The notes under the pieces: model-generated
Told to the model about the DNA's origin: nothing
Database searches by the model: none
The model's input: the letters and a program-made list of their open reading frames with translations, nothing else
NCBI GenBank assembly: GCA_026393775.1
Contig: JAPKZM010000254.1
Coordinates: forward strand, 1-20,917
Direction: 5' to 3'
DNA from: Candidatus Aminicenantota bacterium
Lineage (GTDB): Bacteria; Acidobacteriota; Aminicenantia; UBA2199
Length of the DNA: 20,917 nucleotides
Position numbers and translations under genes: made by a program
Shown: positions 8,127 through 14,497 of the stretch, one piece after another
How the letters are laid out: the number at the start of each line of letters is the position of its first letter
Position numbering within the stretch: position 1 is the stretch's first letter

Positions 8127-8804
8127 CTATTTAAACAAAATATATCGTTCCTGAGTCGTTTTCCTTGGCTGGAGCGCGAGGCCCAGTTTGGCGATGATCT
8201 TGCCCGCCATGTTGTTGAAGTTGAATTGGGCGGACGTCGCCTCTTTGGGTTCCATTTTTTCCATATAGGTTTCCTGCAGCAGCACCTGTCCCGAGTCCCC
8301 GTCGATGACGTAGATCTTCATGGCCATTTCCCACAATTGCACCGCGGCATAGGCGTTTTTCGTTTTGCCCTCTTCGTCCTTGACCCTTTTGACCACGCCC
8401 AGCTTCTTGATTTCCAAGTTCAACTTGCCGTTGATGAAGAGCGACTGCGGATGGGAACGGAAGACATTTCCAAAGAAGACACTGTTCGCGAACTGGAAAT
8501 CGATCGCCGGGCAGTAGCGACGCAGCAAGATGCGGACCATGGCCCAGTACGGAGGATCGAGGTAGGATAGTTTCTGGCCGATGGCGAAAGGCAGTTCTTC
8601 GCTGAAAATCTTTTTGTTTTCGGCGTCAACGTCAACGGCGATATCGGGGACATCGGCTAGAAAATCGACGAAATAAATATTTTGGTAGCGGCTGAAATCC
8701 ACCACCCGTTTTTCCAAGAACGGTACCGGGGTCGAAACATAGCTTTCGGCGCAGGCCGCGGCCAGGGCCGCCAGCAGCAGGGGTAAAATGAATTTACTTT
8801 TCAT
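8127..8804 (-). CDS. Putative lipoprotein of unknown function
   Basis: I do not recognise the family. The 225-residue protein has a clear lipoprotein signal (MKSKFILPLLLAALAAAC, cysteine at 18), so it is expected to be membrane-anchored in the periplasm. The body is a mixed alpha/beta domain; segments such as LWEMAMKIYVIDGDSGQVLLQ resemble lipoprotein folds that compute or display envelope status, but this is only an impression. It overlaps the TPR lipoprotein gene upstream by 11 bases and is 9 bases from the metalloprotease-barrel gene. The three products probably act together at the outer membrane. Start ATG 8804 has GGAAG upstream. Confidence 0.8.
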   Translation of the reverse strand: MKSKFILPLLLAALAAACAESYVSTPVPFLEKRVVDFSRYQNIYFVDFLADVPDIAVDVDAENKKIFSEELPFAIGQKLSYLDPPYWAMVRILLRRYCPAIDFQFANSVFFGNVFRSHPQSLFINGKLNLEIKKLGVVKRVKDEEGKTKNAYAAVQLWEMAMKIYVIDGDSGQVLLQETYMEKMEPKEATSAQFNFNNMAGKIIAKLGLALQPRKTTQERYILFK

Positions 8805-9126
8805 TGTCGTTCTTCCGCTGATTTTTTTTGAGACGATCGTAGTTGCTCTGGATCAAGGTATTGCCCGGGGCCATTTTCAGGGCCAGCTGGTACTCCTTTT
8901 CGGCCTCCAGCAAACGATCCAGGCTTTCCAACGCCACGGCCAGGTTATTGTGCAAGGCCGCCGAATCGCCTTTTGCGGTCAGCACTTTTTGCCAGCGGTA
9001 ATAGGCTTCCTTCCACAGCCCTTCCGCGGCCAGCCTGTTGGCGAATTCGAAATCGCTCCGGTAGCGGTTCACCGCACAGCCGGCGATCCAAAAGACGCAC
9101 AGGGTCAAAATTATGATCTTCTTCAA
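8794..9126 (-). CDS. Small TPR lipoprotein
   Basis: A TTG start at 9126 gives 110 residues beginning MKKIIILTLCVFWIAGC, a canonical lipobox. GGGAGG lies 5 bases before this TTG, so it is preferred to the ATG at 9153, which would place nine extra residues before the signal. The mature part carries about two tetratricopeptide repeats (EGLWKEAYYRWQKVL, LHNNLAVALESLDRLLEAEKEY), helical scaffolds for protein contact. It is the first gene of the minus-strand envelope group and overlaps the next gene by 11 bases. A role as an assembly partner of the barrel protein is inferred from position only. Confidence 0.78.
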   Translation of the reverse strand: MKKIIILTLCVFWIAGCAVNRYRSDFEFANRLAAEGLWKEAYYRWQKVLTAKGDSAALHNNLAVALESLDRLLEAEKEYQLALKMAPGNTLIQSNYDRLKKNQRKNDNEK

Positions 9127-9329
9127 TTCAACCTCCCTGGGCCAGTATGGCAAAATGTCTGGAATTCCGCCATTGAATAATAACCAAGGCAGCCATCTTT
9201 TCTTGCATGCTTTATTGCCCCTAAATTAAGTACATATAATGTATCATATTTAAATGATTTTCAATGCTTTTCCCGCCCACCCCCGAAATTCGTGACTTAA
9301 GTCCTATCGCTTGCCCATAACTATACTAA

Positions 9330-9374
9330 CACTAAATGGTTTCAGCTACTTCCAAACTTGCTGAAACCATAGTG
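9330..9374. repeat. Long perfect inverted repeat upstream of tRNA-fMet
   Basis: ATGGTTTCAGC (9336-9346) and GCTGAAACCAT (9360-9370) form an 11-base perfect stem around a 13-base loop. CACT (9330-9333) and AGTG (9371-9374) extend it after a two-base bulge. No T-run follows on either strand, so it is not an ordinary terminator. Operator, small structured RNA or mobile-element remnant are all possible. Confidence 0.6.
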
Positions 9375-9407
9375 TGACTACCTTATCCGGATAATTTTTA
9401 CTGTTGC

Positions 9408-9436
9408 TTGACTTTCCCCGTCGCCGCGGGTATAAT
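9408..9436 (+). promoter_or_regulatory. Promoter of tRNA-fMet
   Basis: TTGACT (9408-9413), a 17-base spacer and a perfect TATAAT (9431-9436) would start RNA near 9443, a few bases before the mature tRNA end. The spacer is GC-rich just before the -10 box (CGCCGCGGG), which is often seen at growth-controlled stable-RNA promoters. Confidence 0.8.
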
Positions 9437-9448
9437 ATTTTATTGGAT

Positions 9449-9525
9449 CGCGGGGTGGAGCAGCCAGGTAGCTCATTGGGCTCATAACCCAAAGGTCGTA
9501 GGTTCAAATCCTACCCCCGCTACCA
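9449..9525 (+). tRNA. Initiator tRNA-fMet (CAT)
   Basis: A complete 77-base cloverleaf with encoded CCA. Features that mark it as the initiator are seen directly. The first acceptor position is an unpaired C1 opposite T72. The anticodon stem has three GC pairs (GGG/CCC) around CTCATAA. The D stem has A11:T24. The T arm is GTAGG-TTCAAAT-CCTAC. The gene has its own promoter and stands alone, with no other tRNA nearby. Its 3' half is duplicated in pieces at 11074-11223, so it appears to have served as an integration site. Confidence 0.97.
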
Positions 9526-9530
9526 ACTTT

Positions 9531-9647
9531 TAGCAGCGTTATGCCGAGATTTTTTCGTCGAGGCATCTAACGCTGCTATGCCGAGATGTACGCGGCGCTC
9601 CCCCGAGACATTTTCGTCGAGGGGGCTAGCGACGCCATATCGAGGCA
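9531..9647. repeat. Nested hairpin repeats with conserved loop
   Basis: The first hairpin (9531-9578) has the stem TAGCAGCGTTA / TAACGCTGCTA plus TGCC/GGCA and the 16-base loop GAGATTTTTTCGTCGA. The second (9579-9647) has an inner stem CCCCC/GGGGG around GAGACATTTTCGTCGA, then GGC-GCT pairs, then TGCC-GA-GAT against ATC-GA-GGCA. The loops match at 14 of 16 bases while the stems differ in a compensating way. It starts 5 bases after the tRNA. A related sequence sits in the second insertion at 11138-11204. The form recalls REP-type elements, but no transposase is present. Confidence 0.7.
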
Positions 9648-9737
9648 CCCCAATATCCCCATAAATTCAATGATTTTTCAGCTATCGGTCTATTCCTTCT
9701 TTTATAGCAGTCCAGGATCGTGCATTTCCCGGCACGG

Positions 9738-10963
9738 TCAGAGCCGATTTTGCCAGAGCACCCGGCCGGTGTCGCTGTCGATGCAAACAGCATGGAGCAT
9801 GCGGATAAACAGCAATCTGTTTTTTACCTGTTCGAAGAATTGGAAATCGAAATTGGGATTCCCGCGGGAAAACACGATTTTAAAGGCATCGGTTTGGCGG
9901 GCCTGGCTGGCATCGAAGAAGATCTTCGGAATTTCCGCCTGCCAGCGTTACTGCAAAATGCCGTCTTGCGGATATTGCAGGTATGAGATTCGCATCTTGG
10001 CATCCGGGGCGACTGAACCGCGATGGATGATATAGAACGAGTCGTCATCGGACTGCAATAATCGGTTGTGCCCACCGAAATGGCCTTCCTCCGAAATTTC
10101 GCGCCACCACAGTTCTTTGAGGATAAGTCCGTTTTCCGCCGTCCGCAAGTCGGTTTGCACCTTCGACAAGGCATTCTGTTCCGCGATCTGGAATTGCCGG
10201 CGGCCGATGGAATCGCTTTCTTTCATGGCCGCCAGTTGCGCGGTCAATTGGCCTTGCCGGGTTTTGGCTTGTTGCAATTCCCGCCCGAGCCGCTGCAGGA
10301 TGCGCTGTTTATTTGTGTCACATAAAAACTTGCCCTCCAGGAAACTCAATTGCGGATTCACCGGGGTATTATTCCGGGTGAGGATTTTGCGCAGGTCATT
10401 ACTTAGGAAAAAATTGGCGGAACGAAACTCGACGCCTTCGGAAAAACAGTTGAGGGTCTGGTGTGTCTCAGCAAGGGATACGTCTGCGGGTAAATTTTGG
10501 CTAGGTTGTTTTGCAATGCCGGCTCGGCCGCCAGTATTTGCTTTTGGGTGACGGTCACGGCCAGAGTGCTGGGATTTCTGCCATGCAGACCGAGCAGCGG
10601 ATCTAAAGAATAGAACCAGAGCCGGCCGCCGGAGATGCCCAAGAAGCTGATCGGGGTTTTCGTCTCTCGGCCAAATTCAATGCGGGCTAACAACTGCCCA
10701 TTTTCGAGTCCATACGCTGAAAGTCTGGTTTCAGTGTAACCGTAGATGCGGGTGAATCCGCGACCGGAACTTTTACCGAGGGCTTGAAAAATGCTTTCAT
10801 GGGCGATCAGGATATCCCCCAGCGGGCCTCTGTAAACAGCCGCTTTTATAATATTATCGGCCTCGCATTTGGCCATATTCTTATGAAAGCAACCGCCCAT
10901 AATCAGTATTCCCGAAAGTAATGCAACACTTATCCAGCTGATCCGCCAAACGAATTTGTTCAT
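9738..10963 (-). pseudogene. Decayed lipoprotein gene (frameshift plus in-frame stop)
   Basis: The reading starts at 10963 with MNKFVWRISWISVALLSGILIMGGC, a good lipoprotein signal, after an AGGTGA ribosome site. The body has beta-propeller-like segments (RLSAYGLENGQLLARIEFG, FLGISGGRLWFYSLDPLLGL). A single-base shift between about 10460 and 10500 moves the frame to LAETHQTLNCFSEGVEF. A TAA at 9948-9950 then interrupts the same frame, which continues as RWQAEIPKIFFDASQ and ends with SDTGRVLWQNRL at 9738. Restored length would be about 408 residues. It resembles PA2928-family proteins, from memory and with low certainty. It is the only gene-like content between the two tRNA copies. Sequencing error could explain one lesion, less easily both. 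Confidence 0.75.
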
Positions 10964-11089
10964 AGTTCACCTCATGTCAAAAAAGTTTTTACCATTCTTA
11001 AAAGCCTACCATTTGATACAAGAATTTTCCAGCAGGGCCAGGGGGAGCATATGTGGTTAACAGTATTGATTTTATAACCCAAAGGTCGT

Positions 11090-11123
11090 CCCGCTGAGGC
11101 GGGACTTCCGCCCTCGCCGGGAC
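11090..11123. mobile_element. 34-base palindromic insertion with 6-base target duplication
   Basis: The insert is flanked by GGTCGT at 11084-11089 and 11124-11129. It starts with CCCGCTGAGGCGGGAC, which with the preceding GT gives a 7-base hairpin (GTCCCGC/GCGGGAC), and it ends CGGGAC, so the ends are also inverted. It has the layout of a very small non-coding mobile palindrome. Nothing here could move it. Confidence 0.6.
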
Positions 11124-11137
11124 GGTCGTAGGTTCAA

Positions 11138-11204
11138 CCGAGGCATACGCGCAGCGTGGGCCGAGACCCTGCCGATCGGACTTGGTTAGAAGGATGATCG
11201 GCGC
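11138..11204. mobile_element. 67-base insertion related to the 9531-9647 repeats
   Basis: The insert splits the T loop of the tRNA copy. It begins CCGAGGCATACGCG, contains GCAGCGTGGGCCGAGAC (compare GCAGCGTTATGCCGAGA at 9533-9549), and ends in a hairpin GCCGATC/GATCGGC (11171-11177, 11195-11201). No clear target duplication is seen. Confidence 0.55.
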
Positions 11205-11249
11205 ATCCTACCCCCGCTACCAATTTTTTATCGAACTATCGTGACGCGT

Positions 11250-11324
11250 GACGCGTGACAGTACAAATTATCCACCGACTTCTCGGTGGATCGAATTTAT
11301 CTGTCCCCTTAGGGACGCGTGACA
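11250..11324. repeat. Two-hairpin module between 11-base direct repeats
   Basis: GACGCGTGACA occurs at 11250-11260 and 11314-11324, and a partial extra copy precedes the first. Between them ATCCACCGA/TCGGTGGAT (11270-11291) forms a perfect 9-base hairpin with a CTTC loop, extended by AAATT/AATTT. A second hairpin GTCCC-CTTA-GGGAC lies at 11303-11316 and runs into the right direct repeat. The rest of 11224-11423 holds only short CCCTGTACC-type direct repeats and a TATAAT at 11397-11402 without a good -35. Confidence 0.6.
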
Positions 11325-11423
11325 AGGAAGAAATCGAGTTCATTCATTGCCAGCTTGCCTTACCCTGTACCCTATCCCCTGTACCATAAACCCTAATATA
11401 ATGAAAGCTCTATGGAGGTGGAA

Positions 11424-11836
11424 ATGTCGCTTAAAAACTTTATTATGCTCTATTTACTCACCCTAGTCGTCTTTTTTCTCATTGATATGATCTGGCTGGG
11501 ACTGGTGGCCAAGAACTTCTACCGCCGCCACCTGGGCGCGCTGCTCAACCCGACGGTCAACTGGGCGGCGGCCATTTTATTCTACCTGCTCTTATCGCCG
11601 GGTTGCAGCTGCTGGTCATCGCGCCGGCGCTGGCCAGGGGCGTCGCGCTGCAAGCTTTATGGCAGGGGGCGCTCTTCGGACTCGTGGCTTACGCCACCTA
11701 CGACCTGACCAACCTGGCCACGTTGAAGGACTGGCCGCTGCTGGTGACGCTGGTCGACCTGGCCTGGGGAACGGTCTTGGGCGGCTCGGTCGCGTTCCTC
11801 AGCGCCGTGGCTTCTTCCCGGCTGCTGAAGGGCTAG
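11424..11836 (+). pseudogene. DUF2177 membrane protein gene with one frameshift
   Basis: The start at 11424 (MSLKNFIMLYLLTLVVFFLI) has GGAGG 5 bases upstream. The first frame carries the N-terminal helices through NWAAAILFYLL. The frame is then lost near 11590, and the plus frame continues as LIAGLQLLVIAPALARGVALQ and FGLVAYATYDLTNLATLKDWPL to the TAG at 11836. Adding one base in the short T run of CTCTTATCGCC restores a complete protein of about 137 residues, the normal length of this four-helix inner-membrane family of unknown function. With no other lesion, a sequencing or assembly error is as likely as a true mutation. Confidence 0.8.
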
Positions 11837-11913
11837 GCGATCCCCGCTTCCATCTCTTGACTTGGGCCGGCAGATGGTTCACTATTTTATAAAGAGAAAA
11901 GAGGAGGTCGAAC

Positions 11914-12768
11914 ATGTTATGGAAAGGCCAAAGGCAAAGCGATAACATCGAGGACCGCCGCGGCATCACCGGGCGGCAGGTGGCCGTGGGCGGCGGCTTG
12001 GGCGCCATCGCCCTGGCCGTGATCGTCCTGCTGCTGGGCGGCAATCCCGATGAGGTTCTGAAGAACATGCAAACCTCCCAGCCAGCGGCGGGGCAGGAGC
12101 AAGCGCGGCCCCTGACCGCGGAGGAGAAGGAGCTGGGCGAATTCGTCGCCGTGATCCTGGCCGACACCGAGGACGTCTGGAAACAGGTGTTCCAGCAGGA
12201 GGGCGAAACATACCGCGAGCCCAAGCTGGTCCTGTTCAGCAATGCCACTGATTCGGCCTGCGGCTACGCCCAGTCGGCCACCGGCCCTTTTTATTGCTCG
12301 GGCGACGAGAAGGTCTACATCGACCTGGGATTCTTCCAGGAAATGCAGCAGCAGCTGGGGGCGCGCGGGGACTTCGCCTGGGCCTACGTCATCGCTCACG
12401 AGGTCGGCCACCACGTGCAGAACCTGCTTGGCATCATGCAGCAGGCCCACGAGCGGATGCAGGGGGTAGGCCAACAGGAGGCCAACCGCGTGCTGGTCCG
12501 CCTGGAGTTGCAGGCCGACTTCCTGGCCGGGGTATGGGCCCACCACGCCCAGCGCATGAAGGGGCTGATGGAGGAGGGCGACATCGAGGAGGGGATGAAC
12601 GCCGCCGCCGCCGTGGGCGACGACCGCATCATGAAGCAGCAGCAGGGCTACCTGGTGCCCGATGCCTTCACCCACGGCACGTCGGCACAGCGCGTGCACT
12701 GGTTCAGCAAGGGGCTGAAGAGCGGGGACCTGCGCCAGGGAGATACATTCGCCGTCAGCGAACTTTGA
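11914..12768 (+). CDS. ypfJ: YpfJ/KPN_02809-family neutral zinc metallopeptidase
   Basis: The 284-residue protein has an N-terminal cytoplasmic tail (MLWKGQRQSDNIEDRRGITG), one membrane helix at 23-42 and an outside catalytic domain. The zinc site HEVGHH at 162-167 gives H162, E163 and H166, and the later RLELQADFLAGVWAHH at 196-211 gives E198 as likely third ligand. SACGYAQSATGPFYCSGDEKVYIDLGFF is the family signature upstream of it (about 114-141). These are widespread membrane-anchored zinc metallopeptidases whose substrates are unknown. GAGGAGG precedes the ATG. The gene ends 10 bases from the converging DUF4388 gene, with no clear terminator between them. Confidence 0.93.
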   Translation: MLWKGQRQSDNIEDRRGITGRQVAVGGGLGAIALAVIVLLLGGNPDEVLKNMQTSQPAAGQEQARPLTAEEKELGEFVAVILADTEDVWKQVFQQEGETYREPKLVLFSNATDSACGYAQSATGPFYCSGDEKVYIDLGFFQEMQQQLGARGDFAWAYVIAHEVGHHVQNLLGIMQQAHERMQGVGQQEANRVLVRLELQADFLAGVWAHHAQRMKGLMEEGDIEEGMNAAAAVGDDRIMKQQQGYLVPDAFTHGTSAQRVHWFSKGLKSGDLRQGDTFAVSEL

Positions 12769-12778
12769 GGAGACGCCA

Positions 12779-14296
12779 TCAGGATCTCTTTTTTTTGAAC
12801 AGGGGCGGGGCTGGCTTTTCCCTGGCTCGTATGCGGCGCAGGTCGACCAGGGCCCGGCTGGCGCCGGTGTGCTCATAGGATATTTCCTTGACCCGCTGGA
12901 AGCAGCGCTCGGCTAGTTTCATCTTGCCCTGGCCGCGGTAGAGGATGCCCAGGGCGTAAACCGGATCGGCGCTCCATGACTTGAGCTCGATGGCTTTCTT
13001 CAAGCTGATCTCGGCGTCATTCTTCATGACTTCCATCTCTCCCTGGCAAAGCCCGAGCAGGTAATAGAAGTCGCCCTGGCCCGGTTCCAGCTTGATGGCC
13101 TGTTTGAGAAAGCCGATGGCCTTGTCGAACTCACGCTGCTCATAAAGCTCCTTGCCTTTCAGGAGCATGGCCCACGCTTTTTCGTGGTCGCTGGCGGCGA
13201 TGTTCATGGCCGGGGGCGCGGCGGCGGGAGAAAATGGCAGCTCAAGTTCAGGGGTCGCAGAAAAATCTTCATCCAGCCATTGTTTGGCGACGGCCGGGAT
13301 CTTCTGGGGTAACGGCTCAACCTGCGGTAGCGGCTCCGCATCCAGCCGCACCTCGGCCGAGCGCAGGCGGTCGCAAACCGCGCGGGCGATCTTTTTGATC
13401 TCCGGGGCGGCGGCCGAACCGAAACGCTCCGGGGCAAAGCGGAGCAACATTTTATTCCGGGCGATTTCCATTCTTTCCAGCGGCGTGTCGGCGGCAAGCC
13501 CGAGTAGAAAAAAAACATCGCCGCCCGGAGCCTGGAGCTTCTGATTTATTTCCAGGAGAGCGGCAATATCCCTGCCGATATCTACATGGCCCTCGCTTTT
13601 TTGAAACTGCAAAAGCCCCAGCAGGTGGAATACCAGGATCTTGCGCCAGAAATCGACCGGCAGGATGTTCAGCAGGGCGATGAGCTCCTGGCAGGTCCGC
13701 TGCGGGCTCAGCGCCGACAGATGCGCGTGGAAATCGAGCTCCGGGTCGGTGAAATAGATTTCAACCAACGGCGGTATTTCCTTGAACGGGATCGGTTCCC
13801 GCAGAAGCCAGCGGTTGGAATAGAACGAGACATGGTCGATCGACCTGGCCCCTTCGACCAGGATTCCCGCCAGCGGGATCTCGAATGTCTCCCGAAACGG
13901 CGGATGCGGCTCATCGGGGAAGAAACTCCATTTCCCAGTTTGCAAAGAAAAAGTCGAGATGGCGATGCGCCGGAGCTGGTAGATCCGGGCGAAGAAAATA
14001 TCATTTTTTTTGGCGAAGTTGTGGTCGAGAAGCATGGCGCTGACCTGGTCGTCGGCAAACTGGTGCAGGCCGCTCAGGAAGTTGTACTGCTCCTCGTTGA
14101 TGATGCCCATCAGGTGCAGGATGACGGAAATTTTTTCGTCGAAACGCGTGCTCATGCCGTTGATCAATTTCCCGCCCTGGAAATAGAGGTTGGTCTGAAA
14201 ATCGCGGCAAGCGATTTCCAGGCTGCCGGAAAGGTTTTTCAGATAGACCTGCTGCAAGAAAAAGGAGAGCGGTTCCTTCTCGATATGGTGCTCCAT
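12779..14296 (-). CDS. DUF4388 / TPR protein
   Basis: The 505-residue protein has no signal and should be cytoplasmic. Residues 1-110 match the DUF4388 (PatA N-terminal-like) pattern: LSFFLQQVYLKNLSGSLEIA, then LYFQGGKLINGMSTR. Such domains occur with response regulators and motility genes in delta-proteobacteria-like genomes. A helical middle section (about 200-320) includes PLERMEIARNKMLLRFAPERFG, a DnaJ-like helix-turn pattern. The last ~130 residues form about three TPR units (AWAMLLKGKELYEQREFDKA, YYLLGLCQGEMEVMKNDAEI, YALGILYRGQGKMKLAERCF). ATG 14296 is chosen over a TTG at 14332. An 8-base hairpin lies directly upstream of it. Function is unknown; signalling scaffold is inference. Confidence 0.8.
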   Translation of the reverse strand: MEHHIEKEPLSFFLQQVYLKNLSGSLEIACRDFQTNLYFQGGKLINGMSTRFDEKISVILHLMGIINEEQYNFLSGLHQFADDQVSAMLLDHNFAKKNDIFFARIYQLRRIAISTFSLQTGKWSFFPDEPHPPFRETFEIPLAGILVEGARSIDHVSFYSNRWLLREPIPFKEIPPLVEIYFTDPELDFHAHLSALSPQRTCQELIALLNILPVDFWRKILVFHLLGLLQFQKSEGHVDIGRDIAALLEINQKLQAPGGDVFFLLGLAADTPLERMEIARNKMLLRFAPERFGSAAAPEIKKIARAVCDRLRSAEVRLDAEPLPQVEPLPQKIPAVAKQWLDEDFSATPELELPFSPAAAPPAMNIAASDHEKAWAMLLKGKELYEQREFDKAIGFLKQAIKLEPGQGDFYYLLGLCQGEMEVMKNDAEISLKKAIELKSWSADPVYALGILYRGQGKMKLAERCFQRVKEISYEHTGASRALVDLRRIRAREKPAPPLFKKKRS

Positions 14297-14304
14297 CGGC
14301 AATA

Positions 14305-14326
14305 TTATTGCCCACCCAGGCAATAA
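14305..14326 (-). promoter_or_regulatory. Hairpin over the ribosome site of the DUF4388 gene
   Basis: TTATTGCC and GGCAATAA form a perfect 8-base stem; on the coding strand its loop is TGGGTG, so the only purine-rich tract before the ATG at 14296 lies in the loop and right arm. It could limit translation. It could alternatively act in DNA as an operator. Confidence 0.45.
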
Positions 14327-14449
14327 AAGCAAATCGCAAGAGGTTCAATTCCAGGCAACCAGCGGCCGCTGCAAAACATCTCTTCCCCGCCTCCTCGCCT
14401 GCCCGAGGTAAAAGGTCAGGGGGGAGTTTCAGGCGTGCGCATTCCCGGT

Positions 14450-14478
14450 TTGGCAAATGGGATAAAATCTGCTATCAT
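14450..14478 (+). promoter_or_regulatory. Promoter of the NodIJ-like ABC operon
   Basis: TTGGCA (14450-14455), a 17-base spacer and TATCAT (14473-14478) predict a start near 14485, only about 13 bases before the ATG. No ribosome site is visible in that short leader. Confidence 0.65.
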
Positions 14479-14497
14479 ATCCTTCCGGTCACGCAAA

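Larger units (their letters stand above)
9127..9448. other. Divergent intergenic region, AT-rich
   Basis: No gene is visible. The stretch separates the minus-strand lipoprotein operon from the plus-strand tRNA. Around 9225-9270 it is AT-rich with a small palindrome (TACATATAATGTA at 9231-9243), a plausible place for the operon promoter, though I see no convincing -35/-10 pair on the minus strand. It also holds the 9330-9374 inverted repeat and the tRNA promoter. Confidence 0.5.
11074..11223 (+). repeat. Split copy of the tRNA-fMet 3' half (att-like)
   Basis: Three blocks, 11074-11089, 11130-11137 and 11205-11223, join to 43 bases identical to 9484-9526, that is, from the anticodon loop through CCA plus one base. 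Two GC-rich insertions (11090-11129 including a GGTCGT duplication, and 11138-11204) separate them. The repeat begins in the anticodon loop, a usual crossover site for tyrosine integrases at tRNA genes, and lies in the same orientation as the intact tRNA. The upstream half of the tRNA is absent, so this copy cannot be functional. No integrase lies between the copies. Confidence 0.8.

Noticed and set aside
9531..9578. Rho-independent terminator of the tRNA
   Set aside because: The T-run lies inside the loop and not after the stem, so the usual mechanism does not fit.
9531..9647. CRISPR-like array
   Set aside because: Units are hairpins with unequal stems and no spacers of regular length; no cas genes are present.
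9948..9950. Recoded stop codon (selenocysteine or pyrrolysine)
   Set aside because: The codon is TAA, not TGA or TAG, and the gene also carries a frameshift, so decay is simpler.
9586..10035. Plus-strand frame across the hairpins and the pseudogene
   Set aside because: Starts inside a structured repeat, has no ribosome site and reads as noise; the minus frame is the protein-like one.
11585..11600. Programmed frameshift in the DUF2177 gene
   Set aside because: No slippery heptamer or downstream stimulatory structure is evident; a missing base explains it.
11917..12876. Long minus-strand frame opposite ypfJ
   Set aside because: Antisense to a well-supported metallopeptidase, with no ribosome site and a composition typical of shadow frames.
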